A stretch of DNA of 64,000 bases, taken from contig CAZFGK010000007.1 of assembly GCA_964518635.1 (NCBI GenBank), positions 50,245 through 114,244 on the forward strand. The letters are read 5' to 3'. This document shows, piece after piece, positions 27,629 to 36,841 of this stretch. How positions within the stretch are numbered: the stretch's first letter is position 1; every line of letters begins with the position of its first letter. The position numbers and the translations under genes were made by a program. Source of the stretch: CAZFGK01 sp964518635. GTDB lineage: Bacteria; Zixibacteria; MSB-5A5; GN15; FEB-12. The notes under the pieces are model-generated. The model ran no database searches. It was not told where the DNA came from and saw nothing but the letters and a program-made list of their open reading frames with translations.

Positions 27629-28641
27629 GAAAGTACTCTCCCGACGACCGGCGCCATAGCGCGAAGCTCTTTCATAAGTCGCTTGAAATCATCCAACGTG
27701 ATTGCCTGAGCGCCGTCCGATAATGCAGTCTCCGGTTTATGATGCACCTCGACCATCAAACCATCCGCCCCAACCGCAAGGGATGCTCTCGAAAGTGGAA
27801 TGACTTTGTTCCGTCTGCCGGAGGCATGACTTGGATCGCAGATAATCGGTAGATGGCTAACTCTCTTGATATACGGAATCGCGCTCAGATCGAGTGTGTT
27901 GCGAGTATGATCAGCAAAGGTGCGTACGCCGCGTTCGCAGAGAATGACCTGACGATTCCCCTCGGCAAGAATATATTCTGCGGACAACAGAAGCTCTTCA
28001 AGCGTCGCTGCCATTCCACGTTTGAGCAAAATCGGTTTGGGTTGCTTCCCTGCCTTTTTCAGGAGTGAGAAATTCTGCATGTTCCGGGCCCCGATCTGAA
28101 TGATATCGGCAGCAGCAGCCACAGCATCAAATGTTTCCGTATCCATTGCTTCGGTTACAATCATGAGACCGAACTGAGCACGGACTTCCCTAAGTATCTG
28201 AAGCCCCGGCTCACCCAGTCCCTGAAAACTGTAGGGAGAAGTTCTGGGTTTGTAGGCACCTCCACGAAAAATCTTTGCTCCACCGGCTGCCAATGCCTCG
28301 GCAATGACAAAGCACTGATCTTTGCTTTCAACAGAGCAGGGTCCAGCCATCATTGCGAATTCATCTCCACCGATGACGGCTTCCCCTACACGGATAACTG
28401 AATTGGCAGGTGTAAACTCTCTGCTCACCAGCTTAAACGGTTGGCTGACATGAATGATATCACGAACACCGGGGAGATTGATAATACGGTCAGCATCGAC
28501 CTGCGCTTTATTTCCGGTGATTCCGATCGCGGTTCGCTGCGCTCCCGGCAACGGATGCGCAATCAGACCCATTTTCTCGATCATTGTACAGACTGCTTCG
28601 ACCTGCTCTTTCGTCGCAGCCATTTCCATCACAATAAGCAT
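27625..28641 (-). CDS. aroF: DAHP synthase, type I-beta with N-terminal regulatory domain
   Basis: This enzyme condenses phosphoenolpyruvate and erythrose-4-phosphate, the entry step of the shikimate pathway. Residues 1-70 form a ferredoxin-like regulatory domain as in the Thermotoga type, where Tyr or Phe gives feedback inhibition. The TIM-barrel has A-G-P-C-S-V-E-S, the metal cysteine within it, and F-R-G-G-A-Y-K-P-R-T-S-P-Y-S-F-Q-G. Total length is 338 residues. KDO-8-phosphate synthase lacks this N-terminal domain, so DAHP synthase is favoured. It starts 8 bases past the argS stop. Confidence 0.94.
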   Translation of the reverse strand: MLIVMEMAATKEQVEAVCTMIEKMGLIAHPLPGAQRTAIGITGNKAQVDADRIINLPGVRDIIHVSQPFKLVSREFTPANSVIRVGEAVIGGDEFAMMAGPCSVESKDQCFVIAEALAAGGAKIFRGGAYKPRTSPYSFQGLGEPGLQILREVRAQFGLMIVTEAMDTETFDAVAAAADIIQIGARNMQNFSLLKKAGKQPKPILLKRGMAATLEELLLSAEYILAEGNRQVILCERGVRTFADHTRNTLDLSAIPYIKRVSHLPIICDPSHASGRRNKVIPLSRASLAVGADGLMVEVHHKPETALSDGAQAITLDDFKRLMKELRAMAPVVGRVLS

Positions 28642-28649
28642 TGCGTTCC

Positions 28650-30440
28650 TTACATCTCTTCTGGTGCGGCAAGACCGAGCACTTCAAGCCCGTCTGCAAG
28701 TACTGCCCTTGTTGCGGCGACCAAGGCCATGCGGGCATTGGTCGCACTGACATCGTCACTGAGTAGTTTTTCTATTCGTCCGTTTGCATCTTTTCGTTGA
28801 TAGACTTTGTTGAATGCACTGGTCAATCCTAACAGATAACTGGAAACGTGATACGGATCATATTGCCGCGCTGCATCGGCCAATGCCTCCGGGTATTCTG
28901 CAAGCTGACAAAGGACCGCTCGCTCTTCCGGCCGGTTGAGCACCTGATAGTCATTGGATGATGAAGGGGTACCCTTCCAATTTCTCAACAATGAAGACAA
29001 ACGGGCGTGTGTGTACTGCAGGTACGGACCAGTCTCCCCTTCAAAACTCAGTACATCCTCCCAGCGAAAGTTGACATCAGTCATCCGTTTCACCGACAGT
29101 TGCGAGAAAATTACCGCTCCGACTCCAACCTGCTGGGCAATCGTATCTAGGTCTTTGAGATTCGGATTCTTCTCGGTCATCCGTTCACGAACAAGCTGAA
29201 CCGCCTGATCAAGAACTTCTTCTAGCAGAACGATGTTCCCCTTTCGGGTCGACATCATCTGTGTTCCAAATTTTACCCAACCGAATTCGACATGCTTGAC
29301 TCGCCCGGTCATGCGTTCACTCGGTGCTCGCTTTTCAGCCTGCTCAAGAAAATCGATCCCTTTGAGACACTGTCTAAAATGATCGGCCTGCGCAGTACCG
29401 ACGACATACAAGGACTGAAAGAAATGATAAGTATCCCATCGATACATAAGCCCGGCAAGATCACGCGTGGCATAGAGTGTTGCCCCATCACGCTTGCGCA
29501 GAAGGAGTGGAGGAAGCTGTTCATCCTGCAGGTCAACGATCAGGGCACCATCTGAAATTGATGTCAATCCGGCTTCTTCGAATCGTTGAATTGCTGCATC
29601 CATCTTGTCGTTGAAAAATGACTCGCCGATGACGAGGTCGAATTTCACACCCAAACGTTGATAGATTCTCGCAAATTCAGCGTAGGAGATATCTGAAAAT
29701 GTCTTCCAGAGCTTCGTGGCCTCCTCTTCCCCTTGCTCGAGAGAGAGAAATGCGAGTCGTGCCTGTTCATTGAGCGTCGCGTCCGACGCGGCTTCGACAT
29801 GGTAGCGAACATAGAGATCGAGAAGATTCTTGACGACATTCCCCTGAAGGGTCTGCTCGTTCCCCCACTTTCGGAAGGCAACGATCATTTTCCCGAACTG
29901 CGTTCCCCAATCTCCGGGATAATTGATCCCTGTGACCGGATGTCCGAGCCGCCGAAATATCCGCGTCAACGCACTGCCTATCACCGTTGACCGGAGATGT
30001 CCGACTCCGAATGGTTTGGCAATGTTCGGGGAGGAGTATTCGCAGAGTACGAGCTGATCGTTCTTTTCTGAGAACCATGCCGCAATTCCATCACTTCTGA
30101 TCGGTTCAAGCACCTGACGAGCAAGCCATTCCCCGTCAACACTGAGATTCACATAGCCGCTAACCGCAGAAAATGTCTGCTCCGCCGATCTATTGGGCAT
30201 TGCATTGAGGATTTTAGCTACATCTGCAGCTATGACCGGTGGGGCTTTGCGAAGGACTTTCGAAAGAGCGAAAACGGGAAATGCCAGTATCCCGTGCGAA
30301 AGATCCTTCGGACGCTCTATCGCACGCAGGATTCCTTCAGAATCGGGAAGCTCTCCCCCCCCAGCTGGAACAAGCGTTTGCATGGCTGATGCTACTGCAT
30401 CTGCGAACTCAGAACGAAGTCGATCAAGAACAGTCATCAT
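28650..30440 (-). CDS. argS: arginyl-tRNA synthetase
   Basis: This class I synthetase of 596 residues charges tRNA(Arg). The HIGH-like signature is in P-N-I-A-K-P-F-G-V-G-H-L-R-S, and the KMSKS region reads M-M-S-T-R-K-G, as is usual for ArgRS. The N-terminal Add1 domain and C-terminal DALR anticodon domain are recognisable. It sits between trpA (70-base gap upstream) and the DAHP synthase gene, an odd place for a synthetase. The larger gap could contain a secondary promoter, though none is obvious. Confidence 0.96.
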   Translation of the reverse strand: MMTVLDRLRSEFADAVASAMQTLVPAGGGELPDSEGILRAIERPKDLSHGILAFPVFALSKVLRKAPPVIAADVAKILNAMPNRSAEQTFSAVSGYVNLSVDGEWLARQVLEPIRSDGIAAWFSEKNDQLVLCEYSSPNIAKPFGVGHLRSTVIGSALTRIFRRLGHPVTGINYPGDWGTQFGKMIVAFRKWGNEQTLQGNVVKNLLDLYVRYHVEAASDATLNEQARLAFLSLEQGEEEATKLWKTFSDISYAEFARIYQRLGVKFDLVIGESFFNDKMDAAIQRFEEAGLTSISDGALIVDLQDEQLPPLLLRKRDGATLYATRDLAGLMYRWDTYHFFQSLYVVGTAQADHFRQCLKGIDFLEQAEKRAPSERMTGRVKHVEFGWVKFGTQMMSTRKGNIVLLEEVLDQAVQLVRERMTEKNPNLKDLDTIAQQVGVGAVIFSQLSVKRMTDVNFRWEDVLSFEGETGPYLQYTHARLSSLLRNWKGTPSSSNDYQVLNRPEERAVLCQLAEYPEALADAARQYDPYHVSSYLLGLTSAFNKVYQRKDANGRIEKLLSDDVSATNARMALVAATRAVLADGLEVLGLAAPEEM

Positions 30441-30510
30441 GACGGCAGAACTTTTTGTAGATTCATAGATTGGCGGCGAATATCAGATATTGAACTCTCG
30501 GCGGCAAATA

Positions 30511-31332
30511 CTAACTCCGAGAGATTTCAGAGGCGTTTTTGTCAAGCGCGGCACGAATCCCTCCCAGGAAACCACCGACCTGAACGAGTGCGGACTCAAA
30601 ATTGCTCGTACCGCGAATGATCTCTACAAGAGCGGAACCGACCACGACCCCATCCACCGGAGCGGCGAGTTTGACCGCAAGTTCTGGACTCGAAACACCG
30701 AAACCAGCAACGACCAGCCCTTTAGCCATTTCTTTGACCATAGCCAGATAAGCAAGAGTCTCAGACGCAACCGACTGACGAGAGCCGGTCACGCCGGCGA
30801 TGGTGACTGCATACAATAACTCGGGAGAAGCTGCGGCGAGCTGCTTGATTCTTGCCGGTGAACTGGTTGGTGCAACCAGTTGAATCTGGCTCATACCCGC
30901 TTGTTGGCAGGCTTGAGTCAACGGCGCAGATTCTTCGAGAGGAAGATCAGGTATGATGAATCCATCTGCTCCAGCTCTTTTTCCATCCGATACGAACGGT
31001 TCAATCCCATACGCAATGAGTGGATTGTAATACCCCATGTACAGAATAGGAATCTGTGTGCGAGCTCGGATTGACTTTGTCAGATCAAAAAGTTTCGAGA
31101 TAGTTATACCGCTCTCAAGCGCGGCATGGGACGAAAACTGTATCACCGGTCCATCTGCGAGTGGATCGGAGAATGGTATACCAAGTTCAATAGCATCTGC
31201 GCCATTCTTGATAGCTGCTTGAGCGAGTCGCAACGTCCCCTCAACCGATGGAAACCCGGCAGTAAAAAACGGAATGAGCAGTTTTCGACTGCGAGCAACT
31301 TTTGCAATCTCCGTCAGCCGATTGCTCTTCAT
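30511..31332 (-). CDS. trpA: tryptophan synthase alpha subunit
   Basis: This subunit cleaves indole-3-glycerol phosphate to indole, which is channelled to TrpB. The TIM barrel of 273 residues has the motif E-L-G-I-P-F-S-D-P-L-A-D-G-P-V-I-Q carrying the catalytic Glu and Asp, plus G-F-G-V-S and V-V-G-S-A-L-V at the phosphate site. It overlaps trpB by 4 bases. The C-terminal extension (N-A-S-E-I-S-R-S) is not part of the core fold. Confidence 0.95.
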   Translation of the reverse strand: MKSNRLTEIAKVARSRKLLIPFFTAGFPSVEGTLRLAQAAIKNGADAIELGIPFSDPLADGPVIQFSSHAALESGITISKLFDLTKSIRARTQIPILYMGYYNPLIAYGIEPFVSDGKRAGADGFIIPDLPLEESAPLTQACQQAGMSQIQLVAPTSSPARIKQLAAASPELLYAVTIAGVTGSRQSVASETLAYLAMVKEMAKGLVVAGFGVSSPELAVKLAAPVDGVVVGSALVEIIRGTSNFESALVQVGGFLGGIRAALDKNASEISRS

Positions 31333-32540
31333 GAGTGCTCCCCTAAAATGATCGGCATATCCTTGTCCCCTCGCCCCGACAAGCAGACCACAATCTGCCG
31401 GGATTTTGGCATCTTTGCCGCCTCTTTCTCAACCCACGCCAGTGCATGCGATGATTCAAGAGCTGGAATAATCCCTTCGAGTTTGGAGACTCGCCTGAGT
31501 GATGCAACCGCTTCATCATCAGTCACCGACACGTAGGTCACTCGACCGGAATCTTTCAATGCAGCATGCTGCGGGCCGACTCCGGGATAATCGAGTCCGG
31601 CTGAGATTGAATGCGGAAGAGATATTTGTCCGTCGTCGCTCATCAGCACATAGCTGCGCGAACCATGTAACACCCCCGGGCGTCCGGCAGTAAGCGTTGC
31701 AGAATGTTCTCCGGATTCAATTCCATGTCCGGCCGCTTCGACCCCAACCAGCTTTACTTTTTTCTCTTTCAAAAAGGGGGCAAAGATACCAATCGCATTC
31801 GACCCTCCGCCGACACAGGCGACGACCAGATCAGGAAGTCGTCCAATCTGCTTACGGCTTTGCACCAGAGCCTCTTTTCCGATCACCGCTTGAAAATCTC
31901 GCACCATTGAAGGATATGGATGAGGACCGACCGCTGAGCCGATAATGTAAAACGTCGACGAAATATTGGTCACCCAGTCACGCATCGCTTCAGTGGTGGC
32001 ATCTTTCAGCGTCTTTGTCCCCGAACTCACCGCAACAACTTCCGCACCAAGCAGACGCATTTTCTCGACATTCGGTCTTTGACGAATGATGTCGACTTCT
32101 CCCATGTAGATCACGCATTGACATCCGAATCGGGCCGCAACTGTTGCGGTGGCGAGTCCATGCTGACCGGCACCGGTTTCTGCGATAATTCTCTTCTTCC
32201 CCATCCGACGAGCGAGCAGAATCTGACCGACGGTATTATTAATCTTGTGTGCGCCGGTATGATTGAGGTCCTCCCGCTTGAACCATATCTTTGCACCCCC
32301 AACAGCAGCGGTCAATCGCTCTGCGAAATAGAGGGGGCTTGGTCGACCAACAAAATCTCTCAGATATCCGGCAAACTCCCGCTGGAATGCCGCGGTCGGA
32401 ACGATCTTGAGATATGCCCTTTCCAATTCAACGAGCGCAGCGATGATGGTCTCAGGAACAAAGCGACCGCCATACTCACCGAATCTCCCTGGTGAATTGG
32501 ATTCCCTCGCAGATCGAGTCTTCTTGCGAACTACACTCAA
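31329..32540 (-). CDS. trpB: tryptophan synthase beta subunit
   Basis: This PLP enzyme joins indole with serine to make tryptophan. The cofactor lysine is in H-T-G-A-H-K-I-N-N near residue 100, and the phosphate-binding G-G-G-S-N-A-I-G is near 245-252. At 403 residues it belongs to the TrpB1 class that pairs with TrpA. The opening G-R-F-G-E-Y-G-G-R-F-V-P-E is typical. The gap to trpF is a single base and it overlaps trpA by 4 bases. Confidence 0.97.
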   Translation of the reverse strand: MSVVRKKTRSARESNSPGRFGEYGGRFVPETIIAALVELERAYLKIVPTAAFQREFAGYLRDFVGRPSPLYFAERLTAAVGGAKIWFKREDLNHTGAHKINNTVGQILLARRMGKKRIIAETGAGQHGLATATVAARFGCQCVIYMGEVDIIRQRPNVEKMRLLGAEVVAVSSGTKTLKDATTEAMRDWVTNISSTFYIIGSAVGPHPYPSMVRDFQAVIGKEALVQSRKQIGRLPDLVVACVGGGSNAIGIFAPFLKEKKVKLVGVEAAGHGIESGEHSATLTAGRPGVLHGSRSYVLMSDDGQISLPHSISAGLDYPGVGPQHAALKDSGRVTYVSVTDDEAVASLRRVSKLEGIIPALESSHALAWVEKEAAKMPKSRQIVVCLSGRGDKDMPIILGEHS

Positions 32541-32541
32541 G

Positions 32542-33156
32542 CTATCTGTTCCTTATCAGTCGCACAATTTGAGCAATTTTGGCAGCGGACTTGATCCCCG
32601 GTGCTGTTTCCACACCCGAATTTAAGTCGACGAGAATCGGCTTGAATTTTCGAATGGCAGTTTCAATGTTTGATCGTTGTAACCCGCCGGCGAGCATCAG
32701 GTTCTTCGGATATGGAGATTTTACTGCGCTCCAGTCGAACGGGCTTCCTGTCCCCCCATGTTCTGACTTTGTGCTATTGTCGAATACAACGAAATCTGCA
32801 GTTGAATCTCTCCAGCTCGTATCAACGACCGGGTTGTAGACCATCGCCACCCGATACCCCTCGTTTTGTAATCGCGATATTTCATTCTTTTTCAATGCTC
32901 CGTGTATCTGAAGAACATCGACTCGAACGCTGCTTGCAATCCTCAAAAGCCGATCCACTTTGTCAGCTTGAACAACTGCAAAGACTAACATGGTAGGAGA
33001 GACCAATCGCCGAAGTGCCTTTCCTCGTGAAATTGGCACTTTCCGCCGAGAGGCCGGATGAAATATGAACCCCGCCGCATCAATAGAGTATCGCGACAGA
33101 AGTTCGACGTCCTGTTCTCGGGTAAGTCCGCACACTTTGATTCGCGGGATGCTCAT
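32542..33156 (-). CDS. trpF: phosphoribosylanthranilate isomerase
   Basis: This TIM-barrel enzyme of 204 residues performs the Amadori rearrangement of phosphoribosylanthranilate. The catalytic cysteine is in the N-terminal K-V-C-G-L-T-R, and the conserved aspartate is in the segment V-D-L-N-S-G-V-E, with G-G-L at the phosphate site. It is a separate gene, not fused to trpC as in enterobacteria. It overlaps trpC by 4 bases. Confidence 0.94.
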   Translation of the reverse strand: MSIPRIKVCGLTREQDVELLSRYSIDAAGFIFHPASRRKVPISRGKALRRLVSPTMLVFAVVQADKVDRLLRIASSVRVDVLQIHGALKKNEISRLQNEGYRVAMVYNPVVDTSWRDSTADFVVFDNSTKSEHGGTGSPFDWSAVKSPYPKNLMLAGGLQRSNIETAIRKFKPILVDLNSGVETAPGIKSAAKIAQIVRLIRNR

Positions 33157-33938
33157 GCGCGCATCATCGATTGCAGAAGTTTGGTCGGATTATCTGTATT
33201 CATGAGTGATTCACCGATAAGAAAGTGACGATACCCCTGCTGCGAAAGGATTGAAATATCACCGGCATCCCGTACCCCCGATTCCGCGACAGCAATGATA
33301 TGATCGGGAATCATGGCTCGGAGTTTGGCGGGAAGGTCTCTATCGATCGCAAACGTATCGAGATCACGTGCATTGACACCAATGATCTTCGCCCCAGCAT
33401 CAAGTGCACGTCGACACTCTGCTTCAGAATGAGTCTCGAACAGCACATCCATTCCCAACGCCTGTGCAAGCTCAATCCAGTCTTTCAGCTGGGCGTCAGT
33501 AAGGATGCGGCATATGAGAAGAATCGCATCTGCCTGCATGGATCGTGCGTAATATATCTGATAGGGATCAATGATAAAGTCTTTGCACAGAACGGGAAGA
33601 GCACTCCCCTCACGTGCAAGTCCAAGAAACTCGAATCTTCCAAGAAAACAACTGGGTTCGGTGAGGACGGAAAGTGCCGCTGCACCACCGAGTTTGTAAG
33701 ACAAAGCGATTTCCGAAACATTGAAGTTTTCCCGGAGAATCCCTTTTGAAGGGGAGGCCCTCTTCAATTCTGCAATGATGCGAATACCATCTTTCTCAAG
33801 CGAATCCCTAAAGATATGCGGATCATTGACTGATATGTCTCTCTTCAAAATCTCAAGCGGTCGAATCGCTTTGAGCTCTTCGATCTGAAGTTTACGACTG
33901 AGGCGGATCGTCTCCAGAAAGTTCTTAATCTCAGGCAT
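33153..33938 (-). CDS. trpC: indole-3-glycerol phosphate synthase
   Basis: This enzyme closes the indole ring from CdRP. Visible are the E-L-K-R-A-S-P-S-K-G motif (catalytic Glu and Lys) near residue 55, V-L-T-E-P-x-x-F, the C-K-D-F-I-I-D-P-Y-Q-I segment with its catalytic Lys, and G-V-N-A-R-D-L. At 261 residues it is standard and monofunctional. The start overlaps the MFS transporter stop by 8 bases, so the transporter is embedded in the trp operon. Confidence 0.95.
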   Translation of the reverse strand: MPEIKNFLETIRLSRKLQIEELKAIRPLEILKRDISVNDPHIFRDSLEKDGIRIIAELKRASPSKGILRENFNVSEIALSYKLGGAAALSVLTEPSCFLGRFEFLGLAREGSALPVLCKDFIIDPYQIYYARSMQADAILLICRILTDAQLKDWIELAQALGMDVLFETHSEAECRRALDAGAKIIGVNARDLDTFAIDRDLPAKLRAMIPDHIIAVAESGVRDAGDISILSQQGYRHFLIGESLMNTDNPTKLLQSMMRA

Positions 33939-35271
33939 GCTTTACATCCCCGGAAATGTTCGCATCTTCCCCACCGCTCTTCCCGCGATGAAACCAGGAG
34001 AAGAACAGAACAGAAGAGATGCTGTACAAAATAGCAGAGGCAATAATCGGTGTGGTATATCCGAAATGTTCGATCATGAGTCCGCCAAGCTGGGAGGCAA
34101 TTGCCCATGCACTGGTCAGGGCCAGAATGAGCACCGCATTCATGAACTGACGATCCTCTTCGCGGCTCGATTCCATCGCAAACTGATGTTGCCCGGGCAC
34201 TCCCATGTTCATGAAGGTCCCTCGCATCAGAAAGGCCGGAATTGCCAGCCACGGAATCACCGTGATTGCAAGAGTCAACATGAACGGAATAGAGGTCGAC
34301 TGCACGATAGTTATCCCACCAACAAGTCCGAATCGTCTGGTAAAAAGTGGCATTGTGAGGGTGCCGACAACCATTGAAAATGAGAGGATGCTATACAACA
34401 CGCCGATCATTGAGGTGGACAGGTGCAACTGATCTCGCAGATAGAGATTTAGAAATGGAATAATTAGCCCTGCTCCAAGTCCGACGAGCATGTTAGAGAA
34501 GAGAACCCGACCATATTGAGCTCGTCTTTCCCAAAATCTCTTGGCCGAGGCAAAGAGCTCTCGTCTCTCGGTCTGAAGTGAGTCTTTTCGTGGAAGCATT
34601 GAAGCCGGAATCAGTCCGCACATGCCGGTGACAATTGCCAATCCGAGTACCAGACGATACGCAAGCAGACTGTCGCCAATCTGAGAAGTCAGGAGTTGCA
34701 CCAGCTTTCCTGCGACAAGTGACCCCAACGCTCCTGCGAATATGATCGACGCAAACCCGGACGAAAAGAGATGGCCGCGTTCTCCTTCACTTGAATGTCT
34801 CATGAAGAATGGAGACTGACTCACGCGAAACAAACCGTAACTCATCCCTGCGCAGAGTGAAGTCAAGGCGAGAATCAGAAAGGGTGCGTTAGTGAGGAGT
34901 CCCCCACTGAAAAGCCCGAATCCAAGGCAGCCAGCCATTACTATTGGTTTAGTCGAGTGCCGCTGGATGAGTAGTGCTCCAGGTATCGCAATGAGTGCCA
35001 TCCCTACAGCGCGGGCTGCATGGATTGTCCCGATTTGCCCTTCCAGCAATCCACGTTCCTTCAGATAAAGATTTAACAAGAGTTGCATGACCTCAAAGTT
35101 AATGCCAATGAGAAAGACGATAACCAGAAAGAGACGCGCTTCGGGAGTGAAGAGCTTGAATGACGCGACATACTCCTGCCATCGAGGAAGAGACTTTTCG
35201 CTCTGAACATCCTGAACATTTTTCGAAGACTCCGAAACTTCCTGCTCGGAACGTGAATCAGTCTGACTCAC
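33931..35271 (-). CDS. MFS transporter embedded in the trp operon
   Basis: This 446-residue major facilitator protein has about 12 predicted membrane segments, a polar N-terminal tail of roughly 35 residues and a central cytoplasmic loop (after M-L-P-R-K-D-S-L-Q-T-E-R-R-E). The family exports or imports small solutes by proton or ion coupling. It lies between trpD and trpC with overlaps of 4 and 8 bases, so it is co-translated with tryptophan synthesis. By context it may move an aromatic amino acid or a pathway intermediate, but the sequence alone does not show the substrate. Confidence 0.88.
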   Translation of the reverse strand: MSQTDSRSEQEVSESSKNVQDVQSEKSLPRWQEYVASFKLFTPEARLFLVIVFLIGINFEVMQLLLNLYLKERGLLEGQIGTIHAARAVGMALIAIPGALLIQRHSTKPIVMAGCLGFGLFSGGLLTNAPFLILALTSLCAGMSYGLFRVSQSPFFMRHSSEGERGHLFSSGFASIIFAGALGSLVAGKLVQLLTSQIGDSLLAYRLVLGLAIVTGMCGLIPASMLPRKDSLQTERRELFASAKRFWERRAQYGRVLFSNMLVGLGAGLIIPFLNLYLRDQLHLSTSMIGVLYSILSFSMVVGTLTMPLFTRRFGLVGGITIVQSTSIPFMLTLAITVIPWLAIPAFLMRGTFMNMGVPGQHQFAMESSREEDRQFMNAVLILALTSAWAIASQLGGLMIEHFGYTTPIIASAILYSISSVLFFSWFHRGKSGGEDANISGDVKHA

Positions 35272-36272
35272 TTCTTTTCTCCACGAATGATCCGTTCAGA
35301 CCGATCAGATACCGTACCAGTAGCGAACAACTCTTTCAGCGACTGCACGCCTTCTTCAGTGGAATGCACTTTTCCACCGACGTAAAGTAATGCGGCGGCA
35401 TTCAATACCGCGACATCTCTAGCACCACCCGGTCGCCCGGTAAGAACATCACGCACAAGTGACGCGCTTGCTTCGACCGAATCAGCAGTGAGTTCTGCCC
35501 GATTCGCACTTCTGAGTCCCACAGATTCAGGTGTCACCGAGTATTCGCGCCACTCGTTCCCTGTCCACTCTCGAACTGCTGTCGGAGCGGAGATAGAGAA
35601 TTCATCCATCCCGTCCTGACTGTGTACCATCACCAATCGTTTTGAACCGGTCGCCACCGCGACATCCCCGAGCAATGTCATCAAATGTGGTGCATAGACA
35701 CCAATCACCTGACGCGTGACTCCTGCCGGGTTGCAAAGTGGACCAAGCAAATTGAAAATCGTACGCACACCAAGTTCGCGACGGATTTCCTTCACCCGTG
35801 CCATCGCTGGATGAAAATAGGGGGCAAACAAGAACACGAATCCAGATTCCGTAAATCGCTCGACAGCGTCAGCTGCACTGGTCGGCATCTGGTACTCCAG
35901 ATGCTCAAGAAGATCCGCCGATCCGGAGCGGGAGCTCACCGCACGATTCCCATGCTTAACAACCGGGACTCCTGCGGCAGCCGCTAAGAGTGACGCGGTA
36001 GTCGAAATATTGAAGGTACCCGAACTATCGCCGCCTGTTCCGCATCCATCGACAGGGTCGGCAGTTATAGGAACTGCCGTCATCCGTGAACGCATTGTAT
36101 CAACAAATCCAGAAACTTCATCGACAGTCTCACCACGCGACGCCATCACACTCAGGATTGCAGCGATTTGTACGTCAGAGAGTGTGCCATCGAGCATCTG
36201 CGAGAGAAGATGGGCGGCATCCTCTCGCCTGAGTGATTCCCTGCTGAGAATTCGTGAGAGTGCGGAATTCAT
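35268..36272 (-). CDS. trpD: anthranilate phosphoribosyltransferase
   Basis: This enzyme transfers phosphoribose from PRPP to anthranilate. At 334 residues it shows the PRPP site D-G-C-G-T-G-G-D (about 78-85), the N-I-S-T segment, K-H-G-N-R (about 109-113) and the S-G-S-A-D region. It is not fused to TrpG. It overlaps trpG and the MFS gene by 4 bases each. Confidence 0.95.
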   Translation of the reverse strand: MNSALSRILSRESLRREDAAHLLSQMLDGTLSDVQIAAILSVMASRGETVDEVSGFVDTMRSRMTAVPITADPVDGCGTGGDSSGTFNISTTASLLAAAAGVPVVKHGNRAVSSRSGSADLLEHLEYQMPTSAADAVERFTESGFVFLFAPYFHPAMARVKEIRRELGVRTIFNLLGPLCNPAGVTRQVIGVYAPHLMTLLGDVAVATGSKRLVMVHSQDGMDEFSISAPTAVREWTGNEWREYSVTPESVGLRSANRAELTADSVEASASLVRDVLTGRPGGARDVAVLNAAALLYVGGKVHSTEEGVQSLKELFATGTVSDRSERIIRGEKK

Positions 36273-36841
36273 TTCAGCGTACTCAGAAAATTCTCAAGAA
36301 TCTGTTTCCCATACGTTGTCAGAATCGACTCAGGGTGATACTGCACTCCAAATATCTTTCGCTTTTTGTGTTCGATCCCCATGATGACTTGGTTATCGGT
36401 AGTGGCGGTAACGGTGAACTCTTTTGAAAGCGTCGCCGGATCGATGACCAGAGAATGATATCTTGTTGCCGTAAACGGACTCGGCACTTTCTTGTACAGT
36501 ACCGAATTGTTGTGTGAGATTTCGGAGGTCTTCCCATGCATCAGCGTGGGGGCATGAATAATCTTTCCGCCAAATACCTGACCGATCGCCTGATGTCCCA
36601 GACAGACTCCCAGTAGCGGAAGGTCTTCACGCACCACCCGTACAATCAGATCATTCATGATACCGGCATTCTCCGGACGTCCCGGCCCGGGTGAAAGCAC
36701 GAGCCCTTTCGGCTTTAGCTTCATGATTTCGTCAACGGACTTTTCATCATTGCGAATGACCCTTGGCTCATCACCAAGCTCAGCCAGATATTGAACAAGG
36801 TTGTAAGTAAACGAGTCATAGTTATCGAGTAGGATCAGCAC
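36269..36841 (-). CDS. trpG: anthranilate synthase component II (glutamine amidotransferase)
   Basis: This class I amidotransferase of 190 residues supplies ammonia to TrpE. The nucleophile lies in G-V-C-L-G-H-Q near residue 80, and the histidine/glutamate pair is in Q-Y-H-P-E-S near 169-174. The first residues (L-I-L-L-D-N-Y-D-S-F-T-Y-N-L) are textbook. In some bacteria the same subunit also serves PabB; no pabB is in this window. It overlaps trpE by 7 bases. Confidence 0.96.
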   Translation of the reverse strand: MLILLDNYDSFTYNLVQYLAELGDEPRVIRNDEKSVDEIMKLKPKGLVLSPGPGRPENAGIMNDLIVRVVREDLPLLGVCLGHQAIGQVFGGKIIHAPTLMHGKTSEISHNNSVLYKKVPSPFTATRYHSLVIDPATLSKEFTVTATTDNQVIMGIEHKKRKIFGVQYHPESILTTYGKQILENFLSTLK

